This document shows, piece after piece, positions 42,990-53,797 of a stretch of DNA of 59,138 nucleotides; the stretch's first letter is position 1, and the number at the start of each line of letters is the position of its first letter. Position numbers and translations under genes: made by a program. The stretch spans positions 1-59,138 of the forward strand of contig DIMW01000009.1 in NCBI GenBank assembly GCA_002425765.1, read 5' to 3'. Under the pieces are notes generated by a model. It saw only the letters and a program-made list of their open reading frames with translations, was not told the DNA's origin and made no database searches. Source of the stretch: Spirochaetaceae bacterium UBA5556. GTDB taxonomy: Bacteria > Spirochaetota > Spirochaetia > Treponematales > Rectinemataceae.

Positions 42990-43658
42990 GTGAAAACAAC
43001 TTCGGGCGCGAATAAGGCATCAATCTTTCTTCGAAAAGGCCTTCATGAGCTTGCGCGCCACAGACCAGCCACGGCGCTCGCCCTTTTGAGAAAATCGGTC
43101 GAACTGATTCCTCCCTCCTGCGAAAGCGAGCTCTCAAAGGCACTGTATTGGCTTTCTATAGCGCTTCTCCGCATGGATCAGCGTGACCTCGCCGTCAAGA
43201 GCCTCGCCAACGCGCAGAAGCTTCGCCGCCAAAGCTATGCCCGCAAGTTTTATGTCCGCAATGTCAACGAATATGGCATGATCAAACGCCCGACAAAGGA
43301 ACTCGACGATCTCTACGCATTCGTCAGCATTCAACTTTCATCATATTTACTCAAGCGTTCGAATCACCGGTTCGGTTCGGAAGCGGAACATTCGGCCGTG
43401 CTCAAGCTGATCCTCGAGACCTGGAAACGACTTAAAGAGAGCGACGAGTTCAAAAACCTCGAGTGCGGGGAAAAACTGTCCATCTTCAGGAAATTGAAGA
43501 TCGATTTTCCAAACTTTAGCGCCTATACTGCCGGCCTGAGGTATGGCGAGCGCCAAATGTTACACGCAACTATCGATAATGGTAGAACTTGTTTCTGCGG
43601 CTCGGGGCTGCCTCACATGCAGTGCTGCGGGCGCGTCCGGGGGCTTGCGGAACTCTAG
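42990..43658 (+). CDS. Helical-repeat protein with C-terminal SEC-C zinc motif
   Basis: I do not recognise the 222-residue protein as a whole. Residues 5-75 form TPR-like helix pairs (KGLHELARHRPATALALLRKSVEL, SKALYWLSIALLRMDQRDLAVKSL). The extreme C-terminus is a SEC-C-type zinc knuckle, CFCGSGLPHMQCCGR (Cys201, Cys203, Cys212, Cys213), as found at the end of SecA and many unrelated proteins. It starts with GTG without a Shine-Dalgarno sequence. TATTTT ends 7 nt before that GTG, fitting the leaderless pattern seen elsewhere in the window. It precedes the sigma-factor gene but its own function is unknown. Confidence 0.65.
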   Translation: MKTTSGANKASIFLRKGLHELARHRPATALALLRKSVELIPPSCESELSKALYWLSIALLRMDQRDLAVKSLANAQKLRRQSYARKFYVRNVNEYGMIKRPTKELDDLYAFVSIQLSSYLLKRSNHRFGSEAEHSAVLKLILETWKRLKESDEFKNLECGEKLSIFRKLKIDFPNFSAYTAGLRYGERQMLHATIDNGRTCFCGSGLPHMQCCGRVRGLAEL

Positions 43659-43862
43659 AGAAGCCAGGTTCCACAGACAGGCGACGCCTATCCTTTCAAG
43701 TGTTTCATTTTTACACAATACTGGCCGCTTTTCCCTGCGGTATTTCAAAATGATACACTGGAGGCGCCTGACGGTCGAGGAACAAGCTTCCTACCACAAT
43801 CCTGATATTCTGTTAATAAAATAAAGCATTGTATTATATATAAATATAAATTTTGTAACATT

Positions 43863-43880
43863 TTGGCATACTTCTTGCTT
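43863..43880 (+). promoter_or_regulatory. Sigma-54 (-24/-12) promoter of the sigma-factor gene
   Basis: TTGGCATACTTCTTGCTT has GG at 43865-43866 and GC at 43877-43878 with exactly 10 bp between, matching TGGCA-N6-TTGC. Transcription should start near 43890, just upstream of AAGGAG and the ATG at 43904. The AT-rich stretch at 43815-43860 lies upstream. I see no equally good sigma-70 promoter. Confidence 0.75.
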
Positions 43881-43903
43881 TTTTAAATAGCAAGGAGATC
43901 CAG

Positions 43904-44782
43904 ATGACAGAGAAGAAAAGGGTCAAGGAAACACGGTCCAGTGCGGATTTTGACGACGAGAACGTGTTGTCCATGTATCTCCGCGAGATTAATCGGGTTC
44001 CTCTGCTGTCTCGCGAAGAAGAGAATGACTATGCGACTCGGGCTGCTGCAGGGAATGAGCAGGCCAAGGCGATTCTTGCAAAAAGCAACCTTCGTTTTGT
44101 CGTCAATGTCGCTAAAAAGTATCAGAATCAGGGTTTGCCCCTGGCAGATCTCATCGCGGAAGGCAATCTCGGCCTCTTGAATGCGATCGACCACTATGAT
44201 GTCACCAAAGGCTACCACTTCATCTCGTATGCGGTGTGGTGGATTCGCCAAGCGATACTCAAGGCCATCTGCGAGAAGAGCCGCATGATTCGCCTGCCCC
44301 TCAACAGGGCGAACGAACTCGTGCAGATCGAAAAAGCCCGCTCTCTGTTCGAAGGCGAGCTTTCCGAGGACGCCGAGATTCGCGAAGTCGCGGAATTCCT
44401 CGAAATGGAACCTGAGCATGTAAAAGATATTATCTCGATTTCCCGCGATTTGATTTCTCTCGACGCGCCGGTATACGACGAAAAGAATTCGACCACTGTG
44501 GGTGAGCTCATCGAAAACGAGCACCATGAAAGCCCTGAACAGACCGCGATTCAGTCGAGCCTGCGCGACGATATCAATAAGGTCCTCGGGACTCTTACCG
44601 CGAAGGAGCGGGAGATTGTCGAGTACCGATTCGGGTTGAACGGAAAACGTCCAATGAGTCTTAAAGAAATTGGCGATCAGATGCATTTGACTAAAGAAAG
44701 GATTCGTCAGATCGAGAAAGCGGCCTTGAAAAAGGTATCCGTACCCGAAACCATGGAAATTCTTCAGGCATACGTTGCCTGA
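43904..44782 (+). CDS. Group 2 (RpoS-like) RNA polymerase sigma factor
   Basis: A 292-residue sigma-70 family factor lacking region 1.1 and the long non-conserved segment of RpoD. Region 1.2 is at 21-50 (VLSMYLREINRVPLLSREEE), region 2 at 54-125 with the -10-recognition helix YAVWWIRQAIL, region 3 at about 130-205 and region 4 at 222-282 with the -35-recognition helix MSLKEIGDQMHLTKERIRQIEKAAL. Size and completeness point to an alternative primary-like sigma rather than the housekeeping factor. A -24/-12 promoter directly upstream suggests RpoN control, as for Borrelia rpoS. A strong terminator follows. Confidence 0.85.
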   Translation: MTEKKRVKETRSSADFDDENVLSMYLREINRVPLLSREEENDYATRAAAGNEQAKAILAKSNLRFVVNVAKKYQNQGLPLADLIAEGNLGLLNAIDHYDVTKGYHFISYAVWWIRQAILKAICEKSRMIRLPLNRANELVQIEKARSLFEGELSEDAEIREVAEFLEMEPEHVKDIISISRDLISLDAPVYDEKNSTTVGELIENEHHESPEQTAIQSSLRDDINKVLGTLTAKEREIVEYRFGLNGKRPMSLKEIGDQMHLTKERIRQIEKAALKKVSVPETMEILQAYVA

Positions 44783-44807
44783 AGTCTTTCCACCTTTTGA
44801 ACAAGAC

Positions 44808-44836
44808 AGCCTCGGCCCCGAGCCGAGGCTTTTTTA
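44808..44836 (+). terminator. Intrinsic terminator after the sigma-factor gene
   Basis: AGCCTCGGC and GCCGAGGCT pair around a 5-nt loop and are followed by a run of six T, 26 nt after the stop codon. Confidence 0.88.
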
Positions 44837-44851
44837 TTTTATGCGCTGATG

Positions 44852-44857
44852 TATAAT
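44852..44857 (+). promoter_or_regulatory. -10 element of a probably leaderless transcript (polyprenyl synthase)
   Basis: TATAAT, a perfect -10, ends exactly 7 nt before the ATG at 44865, and no Shine-Dalgarno sequence fits between. It lies just behind the preceding terminator. Confidence 0.6.
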
Positions 44858-44864
44858 TTTCTCC

Positions 44865-45965
44865 ATGAATCCGAGTCCCTATGTATCTTTTCCCGAATTT
44901 GCGAAGCTGGCGAAAGAATCGGTCTCCGAAAGAATCACCGTCATTTTTCGGGAAAACAGGGCGATGTTCGACAATCTTCCCAAAATGGGCGGCTGGCTCG
45001 CCTCCGAGATGGAAGACTTTGCAAGCTCCGGAAAGATGCTGCGCGGCGCGCTCGCGTGTGCGGGTGCCCGGCTCTTTGAGGGACTGGATGAAGAAAACAG
45101 GAGAGGGGTGGCTTCGTTGGCTGCCGGACTCGAACTCCTTCAGGCCGGACTCTTGGTGCACGATGACATCATGGACCACGACGAGCGACGTCGCGGCAAG
45201 CCTACCTGCCATCTCAGGATAAAAAACAGAATTCTGGAAAGCAAACCCGAGTTCGATGAAGCGCTCGCGCTCGGCATGGCCGAGGCTCAAGGCACATGTG
45301 TTGGTGATCTTTTCTTTTTCATTGCATGGGAAGAAATTACAAGAATACCGTCTCAAGTCTCCTCTCTCATTTCAAGAGAACACGCCATAGTGACGCTCGC
45401 CCAGATGCGCGACGTCGCCATGGGATACGATGAGTGTTTCCCCGCGATCGACGACGTGATCGACATGTATCGCCATAAAACCGCTCGATATACGGTGGCC
45501 CTGCCGCTTCTCGCGGGGGCATCCATGTCTGGAAGAGCGAGCAAAGAGGCGCTGAGCATCCTCGAGACTTTTGGAGAGGCCCTCGGCATAGTATTTCAAC
45601 TTCAAGACGACCGTCTCGGCCTCTTCGGCGACGAACAGTCCATAGGCAAACCTGTTGGCTCCGATATCAAGGAAGGGAAAAAGACACCCTACGTTCTCGT
45701 CCTGATGGACAGAATAAACGACGAAGAGCGGACTCGTTTCCACTCGATTTACAAATCGCCTCACATCGACTCGGGCGACCTTGCATGGCTGCGTGGCCTT
45801 ATGATGACACATGGCGTGGACGCCTATATCCAGAAGATGATTGAAGGACAGCTGTCGAAGGCGCGCGCCGCGCTCGAAGCGCTTTCGGGGCTCCATACCC
45901 CGCGCGCCGAGGCCATTCATCTGCTTGAAAGTTTTATCGACTATTCCAACCAACGAAAGAGCTGA
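44865..45965 (+). CDS. Polyprenyl diphosphate synthase
   Basis: A 366-residue trans-isoprenyl diphosphate synthase. The first Asp-rich motif is LLVHDDIMDHDERRRGKPT (DDIMD at 100-104), and the second is FQLQDDRLGLFGDEQSIGKPVGSDIKEGKKT near residue 245, with the KDI-type lysines of the family. GKMLRGALACAGARL holds the IPP-binding basic residues. Chain length (farnesyl, geranylgeranyl or longer) cannot be told reliably. The ATG has no Shine-Dalgarno sequence and follows TATAAT by 7 nt. parS lies 28 nt behind the stop. Confidence 0.87.
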   Translation: MNPSPYVSFPEFAKLAKESVSERITVIFRENRAMFDNLPKMGGWLASEMEDFASSGKMLRGALACAGARLFEGLDEENRRGVASLAAGLELLQAGLLVHDDIMDHDERRRGKPTCHLRIKNRILESKPEFDEALALGMAEAQGTCVGDLFFFIAWEEITRIPSQVSSLISREHAIVTLAQMRDVAMGYDECFPAIDDVIDMYRHKTARYTVALPLLAGASMSGRASKEALSILETFGEALGIVFQLQDDRLGLFGDEQSIGKPVGSDIKEGKKTPYVLVLMDRINDEERTRFHSIYKSPHIDSGDLAWLRGLMMTHGVDAYIQKMIEGQLSKARAALEALSGLHTPRAEAIHLLESFIDYSNQRKS

Positions 45966-45992
45966 GTTTCAGTAAAGTTTTTTATTGATTTT

Positions 45993-46008
45993 TGTTCCAC
46001 GTGAAACA
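45993..46008. promoter_or_regulatory. parS centromere site
   Basis: TGTTCCACGTGAAACA matches the conserved bacterial parS consensus (TGTTNCACGTGAAACA) at every position. It lies about 5 kb from dnaA, as expected for an origin-proximal ParB loading site. ParA and ParB are encoded at 8.2-9.9 kb. I found no second copy. Confidence 0.9.
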
Positions 46009-46100
46009 TTTTGGGCCGCTCAATGAAAAACAGGGAAAGGACATCCCTTCAGTCAGGGCGGCCGCAGCCGGCAGCGACAGCCTGCTGCGGCGTACCACCC

Positions 46101-48533
<2,433 letters not shown>

Positions 48534-48542
48534 GATCTGCCT

Positions 48543-50459
48543 TTATACATCGAGATTCGATACCGCGAGCGCGTTCTCTTCGATAAACTGGCGCCGAGGC
48601 TCCACCTGCTCGCCCATCAATGTCACGAACATCTCCTCGGCAAGAATCGCGTCTTCCATGGTGATCCTCTTGATGAGCCTCCGCTCGGGGTCCATGGTGG
48701 TCTCCCAGAGCTGCTCGGGGTTCATCTCGCCCAAGCCTTTGTAGCGCTGCACCGCGATCTTGGCGGGATCTTTGTTCGTTTCAGAGAGAATTTGGTCTTT
48801 TTCTTCATCGCTGTAGGCATAGCGCACCTCTTTGTCGTACGCGATTCTGTATAGGGGTGGCATCGCCAGATAGACATGCCCGTTTTCGATCAGCTCGGTC
48901 ATGTAGCGGTAGAAGAAGGTGAGGAGGAGAGTCCGGATGTGCGAACCGTCGACATCGGCATCCGCCATGATGATGACCTTGTGATAGCGGAGCTTCGAAA
49001 CGTCGAAGTCCTCGCCGATGCCCGTGCCGAGGCTCGCGATGATCGGCTGAAGCTTGTCGTTGCCGATCACTTTGTCGAGACGCGCCTTCTCCACATTGAG
49101 CATCTTGCCCCAGAGCGGCAGGATGGCCTGGTGTACCCTGTTGCGGCCCATCTTCGCGGAACCGCCGGCCGAATCGCCTTCCACGATGAAAAGTTCGCAC
49201 TTGGTGGGATCTTTTTCCTGGCAATCGGCGAGCTTGCCTGGCAGGCTCGAAGCCTCCAGAAGACTCTTGCGGCGCGTGAGTTCGCGCGCCTGGCGCGCCG
49301 CGATGCGCGCGCGGGCCGCGGTCGTGCACTTGTCGAGTATGATGTTGATGATATCGGGATTTTTTTGGAAATAGAGATCGAGCTGATCCGCGAGGAACCC
49401 TTCCACGATGCCTTTGACCTCGCTGTTGCCGAGCTTGCCTTTTGTCTGCCCCTCAAACTGAGGCTCCATGACTTTCACCGACAGGACAGCCGTCAGGCCT
49501 TCCCGGACATCGTCGCCCGAGAGATTTTCTTCTAATTTCTTATTATATTTAGACTTCTTGAAAAAATCGTTGATGACTTTCGTGAGCGCGTTTCTGAAAC
49601 CCACGAGGTGCGTGCCGCCTTCGCGCGTGTTGATGCCGTTGACGAAGGAGAACATGGTCTCGTTGTAGCCATCGTTGTACTGAATGCCGGTTTCGATCTC
49701 CACCTCATCCCGGAGGCCTGAAAAGTAGATCACGTCCCTGTGGGTAACAGTCTTGTTTTTGTTGAGATATTCGACAAATTCCCTGAGCCCGCCCTCGAAC
49801 CGGAATTCAGTGCGTTTGGGCTGCGAAAGCCGTTCGTCGATGAGCGAGATTTTGATGCCCCTGTTGAGGAAGGCCAGCTCGCGCAGGCGGTTGCTGAGCA
49901 CATCGAAGGAATAGACCATCTCTTCGAATATCTCCGTGTCGGCCTGAAAGCGTACGACGGTGCCGCGCTTGTCCGTGTCGCCGATCATCGCGACAGGCTT
50001 TTCGGGAACGCCACGAAGGTACTTTTGATAATATTCTTTTCCGCCGGTATACACATACACCTCGAGCCAGGCCGAGAGCGCATTGACGACCGACACGCCG
50101 ACGCCGTGCAGGCCGCCCGAGACTTTGTAGTTCTTCTTGTCGAATTTGCCGCCGGCATGAAGGCGGGTCATGACGAGCTCGAGGGCGGAAATACCTTCGG
50201 TAGGATGAATATCGACCGGAATGCCGCGCCCGTCATCCTCGACCCGAACGATGTCCTGCCGCTCAAGCGCGACGACGATATTGTCGCAGAAACCCGCGAG
50301 CGCTTCGTCGATGGAGTTGTCGACCACTTCATACACAAGGTGATGCAGACCATCGATGCCGGTCGAGCCGATATACATGCCGGGCCGTTTGCGGACAGCT
50401 TCCAGCCCTTTGAGCACTTGAATAGTGCTTGCGGAATAATTACTCGTTGTAGATTCCAT
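48543..50459 (-). CDS. gyrB: DNA gyrase subunit B
   Basis: This 638-residue ATPase subunit has the GHKL domain (EVVDNSIDEALAG, VEDDGRGIPVDIH, GGLHGVGVSVVNALS), the transducer domain and the TOPRIM domain (CELFIVEGDSAGGSAK, LPLWGKMLNVEKAR, IMADADVDGSHIRTLLL). The C-terminal end carries YKGLGEMNPEQLWETTMDP. I chose the ATG at 50459; upstream codons reach into the origin region. Phe- or Tyr-type quinolone/novobiocin substitutions cannot be judged here. It is transcribed away from dnaA. Confidence 0.97.
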   Translation of the reverse strand: MESTTSNYSASTIQVLKGLEAVRKRPGMYIGSTGIDGLHHLVYEVVDNSIDEALAGFCDNIVVALERQDIVRVEDDGRGIPVDIHPTEGISALELVMTRLHAGGKFDKKNYKVSGGLHGVGVSVVNALSAWLEVYVYTGGKEYYQKYLRGVPEKPVAMIGDTDKRGTVVRFQADTEIFEEMVYSFDVLSNRLRELAFLNRGIKISLIDERLSQPKRTEFRFEGGLREFVEYLNKNKTVTHRDVIYFSGLRDEVEIETGIQYNDGYNETMFSFVNGINTREGGTHLVGFRNALTKVINDFFKKSKYNKKLEENLSGDDVREGLTAVLSVKVMEPQFEGQTKGKLGNSEVKGIVEGFLADQLDLYFQKNPDIINIILDKCTTAARARIAARQARELTRRKSLLEASSLPGKLADCQEKDPTKCELFIVEGDSAGGSAKMGRNRVHQAILPLWGKMLNVEKARLDKVIGNDKLQPIIASLGTGIGEDFDVSKLRYHKVIIMADADVDGSHIRTLLLTFFYRYMTELIENGHVYLAMPPLYRIAYDKEVRYAYSDEEKDQILSETNKDPAKIAVQRYKGLGEMNPEQLWETTMDPERRLIKRITMEDAILAEEMFVTLMGEQVEPRRQFIEENALAVSNLDV

Positions 50460-50519
50460 AATAATCCTGAACGGAATAACCGGGGATAGTTTCAAGATTT
50501 GGGAAAAAATCTCTATATC

Positions 50520-50548
50520 ATCATATCAGATTGAGGCTTTTGAGTAAA
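50520..50548 (-). promoter_or_regulatory. gyrBA promoter
   Basis: On the minus strand TTTACT (50543-50548) and TATGAT (50520-50525) are 17 bp apart, about 60 nt before gyrB. Confidence 0.5.
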
Positions 50549-50591
50549 GCGAAGCAGAAAAGGCCGCGATTCGCGAGGCTTTGCGACAACC

Positions 50592-50859
50592 TGTGGAAAA
50601 CCTGTGCATAATCTGTGGCAATTCGGTGTATTTCTCTGTGGATATACACACTAACTCTTTCAGTCAACACGGATAGTTACGACTTTTATTCATCTTTTTT
50701 AATTTTTAATGAGAAAAATGGAGCAAATTCCTCAATTTTTCTCCTGTTTCCTAAACACTATTTTAAAATTTACAAAAAATGACTCAATCACATCTTGCGC
50801 TCATATAGCGATTGGGTGTATAGGAGATTCGTTGGTTCCTGTGGAAAACTTGTGGAAAT
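50592..50859. other. oriC upstream part: DnaA-box cluster before dnaA
   Basis: Six DnaA-box-like 9-mers lie in the gyrB-dnaA gap, all in the same orientation: TGTGGAAAA at 50592-50600, TGTGCATAA at 50603-50611, TGTGGCAAT at 50614-50622, TGTGGATAT at 50637-50645, TGTGGAAAA at 50840-50848 and TGTGGAAAT at 50851-50859. The middle (50660-50800) is AT-rich. Boxes this close to dnaA probably also serve autoregulation of dnaA. I see no gene in 50460-50887. Confidence 0.8.
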
Positions 50860-50887
50860 AATATAAAAGACCTGGAGCTTTTAACGC

Positions 50888-52357
50888 ATGGACGATGCTG
50901 GTAATGAGATAATTTGGCAAAAAGCACTCGAAATCGCGAAAGCCCAGGTTCCGGAATCTGAATTCATCATGTGGTTCAGGCTCACGTATCTTGGATTCGA
51001 AAAGGGAACCGTCCTTCTGCGCGCAAATAATACGTTTCTTCGCGATCAGTTCGTTAGAAAATACAGCCTATTCATGAAAGAAATCATCTCATCCCTGATA
51101 GGCCTGCCTACTGAGCTCTCGGTGGAAGCACAGCCTGCGTCCATTGAGCATCGCCTTACTCAGCAAAAAGCTCCCTCTCAAGCAGACAGCCCGGCTCCAA
51201 AAAACGAAAAAGCCTCTTCCGCCTCGTCGGCGGCTTCATTGAATCCCCATTCCAAAGCGGAGGAAGACTTCGCAATCGAAACAGCGTATGTGCGTTCCTC
51301 GAGCCGCATGCATGAATCTCGATCGACCAATCTGCATTCGCGATATACCTTTGAGAGTTTTGTCGTCGGCGAAAACAGCAACTTTGCCTTCAACGCAGCC
51401 ACCGCAGTCGCCGAGATACCGGGTACCTCCTATAATCCTCTCCTCATCTATGGCGGCGTCGGGCTTGGAAAAACGCACTTAATGCACGCCATAGGAAACC
51501 GAATCCTGGAACGGCATCAGGAACTGCGCATTATCTGTGTCACCGCGGAAGATTTTACGAATGAATTTATCAAGACTATCCACGACCGCACCACGAATGA
51601 CTTTAAAAATAAATACCGCAACATAGACGTGCTGCTGATCGACGACATTCACTTTTTCCAGAGCAAACATGGTGTTCAGGAAGAATTGTTCCATACATTC
51701 AACGCGCTTTACGATTCGAACAAACAGCTCGTGTTCACGTGCGACAGGCCCGCCACCGAGTTGAAGGATTTTTCTGAACGACTTAAAAGCCGTTTTATGA
51801 TGGGCCTCAAGACCGATCTCACCACTCCCGGCTTTGAGACGCGCGCGGCAATCATCCGAAAAAAACTCGATCTCTATAAACAGAGCTTCAGCGAAGATGT
51901 CATCAATCTCATTGCCAAAAGCATCGAGACCAATGTCCGCGATCTGGATTCATGCATAAACCAGATCATCGCGTACGCGGACCTCATTAAAGTCGAACCG
52001 ACATACGAGATAGCACAGAATGTCATCAAACAATTGACGAACGCGTTCAAGCCGCCAGCCGTCGATGTCTCTTCCATCATAAAGACTGTGGCCGACTACT
52101 ATAAAATGTCAATCTCGGATTTGAAGGGCAAAAAGCGGAGCAAAAATATCGCGCTCGCCCGCCAAGTAGCCATGTATATCATTCGAGAAACGACGGATTA
52201 CTCCACCACGGAGATCGGCGCTGAGTTCAATGGACGTGACCACACCACCGTCATGCATTCCTGCCAAAAAATCGAGGACCTCATCAAGTTCGACTCCCTC
52301 TTCGCCTCAGCCGTCAACCGTATCACTCAAGAGTGCAAAGAAAATTCTGTCCCTTGA
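50888..52357 (+). CDS. dnaA: Chromosomal replication initiator DnaA
   Basis: A 489-residue AAA+ initiator. Domain I occupies residues 1-80 (WQKALEIAKAQVPESEFIMWF) and is joined by a low-complexity Ala/Ser/Lys linker to the AAA+ domain: Walker A GGVGLGKTH (189-197), Walker B LLIDDIHFFQ, and the arginine-finger region FSERLKSRF. Domain IV carries the DnaA-box recognition signature FNGRDHTTVMHSCQKIEDLI. GGAG lies 12 nt before the ATG. The gene is flanked on both sides by DnaA boxes, giving a bipartite origin. Confidence 0.97.
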   Translation: MDDAGNEIIWQKALEIAKAQVPESEFIMWFRLTYLGFEKGTVLLRANNTFLRDQFVRKYSLFMKEIISSLIGLPTELSVEAQPASIEHRLTQQKAPSQADSPAPKNEKASSASSAASLNPHSKAEEDFAIETAYVRSSSRMHESRSTNLHSRYTFESFVVGENSNFAFNAATAVAEIPGTSYNPLLIYGGVGLGKTHLMHAIGNRILERHQELRIICVTAEDFTNEFIKTIHDRTTNDFKNKYRNIDVLLIDDIHFFQSKHGVQEELFHTFNALYDSNKQLVFTCDRPATELKDFSERLKSRFMMGLKTDLTTPGFETRAAIIRKKLDLYKQSFSEDVINLIAKSIETNVRDLDSCINQIIAYADLIKVEPTYEIAQNVIKQLTNAFKPPAVDVSSIIKTVADYYKMSISDLKGKKRSKNIALARQVAMYIIRETTDYSTTEIGAEFNGRDHTTVMHSCQKIEDLIKFDSLFASAVNRITQECKENSVP

Positions 52358-52379
52358 ACCACACATTTTGTTGCAAAGC

Positions 52380-52519
52380 TGTGGACAACGTTCGTGTTTC
52401 TGTGGAAAAATCTCTCGCTTGTGGAAAAGGTGCGTCTGCGGCCGGATTTCGACACAAGTTTTCCACAATATTAATTTTATTTCCAAACAGTAGTTAAATA
52501 TGTTTTCAACATATACACA
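52380..52519. other. oriC downstream part: DnaA-box cluster between dnaA and dnaN
   Basis: TGTGGACAA at 52380-52388, TGTGGAAAA at 52401-52409 and 52420-52428, and TTTTCCACA (opposite orientation) at 52459-52467 are DnaA-box-like. A weaker ATATACACA at 52511-52519 lies directly before the trio array. The intervening DNA is AT-rich. Confidence 0.8.
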
Positions 52520-52523
52520 GTGC

Positions 52524-52544
52524 TTACTACTATTATTACTATTA
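52524..52544. other. DnaA-trio-like origin-unwinding element
   Basis: The plus strand reads TTA CTA CTA TTA TTA CTA TTA; the complementary strand is therefore 3'-AAT GAT GAT AAT AAT GAT AAT-5'. This fits the 3'-(G/A)A(T/A)-5' DnaA-trio pattern defined at the B. subtilis basal unwinding system. It starts 5 nt after the box-like 9-mer and leads into TATATATA, the likely melting site. Confidence 0.65.
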
Positions 52545-52696
52545 TATATATCAATAAACCAAGTAACAAGAAGAAAACACGGATTGTCGAAAACAGAATT
52601 CACTCCCTCGCTTTCTCCGTTTTTTTTCGACAGAAAACTGTTTATTTTTCTCGTATGAACTGTTACTATACAGAATCTGAATGGAGGGAGCTTCCA

Positions 52697-53797
52697 ATGA
52701 AATTTACCTGCGATCGGGATACCTTTGCGAAAGAGATAGCGATTGCGCAAGATATAATTGCATCAAAAAACGCGTTTTCCATTATGTCGAATGTATATCT
52801 TGAAGTAATGGATTCGAAGCTCTTTATAAGAGCGACGGACGCAAAAGTGGGGTTTGAAACCGAAATACCCATTTCAGACGCTGAACCAGGGTCTCTCACT
52901 GTGTTCTGTGACAAACTTTTAGCCATTACTAACTCCATTCCGGAAGGGGACATGCTCTTCGATCAGCATGAATCGAGTATTGAAATCCGGCCTCTTTCAA
53001 AGAAAGTCCGTTTTCAGCTTAAAACAATAGCCGGTGACAAGTTTCCGGAAATTCCCCGCATTGAGGAAAGTCACTATTTTCCGTTACAGGCCCACGATCT
53101 GCGCACAATGATAGGCCAGACGATATTTTCTGTTTCGAACGATGAGACAAGGTTTTTCATGAATGGTGTTTTTATGGAAAAACTTCCGGATGGGGAGCTG
53201 GCGATGGTCGCGACCGACGGCCGCAGACTCGCCTTTATTTCGACCCAAGAGGCCGATGTTCCGGATTTTCAAAGCGCCATAATTCCTCCCAAAGTGCTCT
53301 CCGTGCTTTTGAAGCGGGCACCGGACGAAGGTCAGATTTTTATGGCGGTAAACGAGAAGAACGTGTTCTTCCGCTTCGGCAATTATCAACTTACGAGCTA
53401 TCTCATCGAAGGGAAATTTCCGAACTATCAGAAAGTCATACCGAAGGATCAGCGCCTTAAATTCATTGTCGCGAAGAATGAACTTCAAGAGGCTCTCCGG
53501 CGCGTGGCGCTTTTTGTGGAAAAGTCTAACAAAGTGATATTCAATGTATCGGGCAAGGGTCTTGTGCTGGAATCGGAGGAAACGGAACTCGGCGCGGCCC
53601 GGGAAGAGCTCGCGTGTGAATATGAAGGCGACGATGTGGTGATTTTGCTGAGTCTGCGATACCTGGAAGATCCGCTCAAAGCGATGGACAGTGACAGACT
53701 GACGATAGAGTTCAGCGATCCTTCCCGGGCGATTACGCTGAGGCCCGAGCCGGCTTCGAATTATTTTCATATCATCATGCCGATGCAGCAGCCATAA
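52697..53797 (+). CDS. dnaN: DNA polymerase III beta subunit (sliding clamp)
   Basis: This 366-residue clamp tethers the replicative polymerase to DNA. The three clamp domains are recognisable: residues 1-120 with LEVMDSKLFIRATD and the KLLAITNSIPEG segment, the middle domain with ATDGRRLAF, and the C-terminal domain ending in the typical MPMQ. GGAGGGAG precedes the ATG at 52697. A further 59 open codons upstream lie in the origin region and do not resemble DnaN. recF begins immediately at the end of the stop codon. Confidence 0.97.
   Translation: MKFTCDRDTFAKEIAIAQDIIASKNAFSIMSNVYLEVMDSKLFIRATDAKVGFETEIPISDAEPGSLTVFCDKLLAITNSIPEGDMLFDQHESSIEIRPLSKKVRFQLKTIAGDKFPEIPRIEESHYFPLQAHDLRTMIGQTIFSVSNDETRFFMNGVFMEKLPDGELAMVATDGRRLAFISTQEADVPDFQSAIIPPKVLSVLLKRAPDEGQIFMAVNEKNVFFRFGNYQLTSYLIEGKFPNYQKVIPKDQRLKFIVAKNELQEALRRVALFVEKSNKVIFNVSGKGLVLESEETELGAAREELACEYEGDDVVILLSLRYLEDPLKAMDSDRLTIEFSDPSRAITLRPEPASNYFHIIMPMQQP

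Noticed and set aside
43883..44686. A 267-codon open frame antisense to the sigma factor
   Set aside because: The plus strand encodes a complete sigma-70 family protein; the antisense translation has no recognisable features.
46061..46091. GCCGCAGC/GCTGCGGC inverted repeat behind gyrA as a terminator
   Set aside because: The 8-bp stem has a 15-nt loop and no T run follows on the gyrA strand, so I could not support a terminator.
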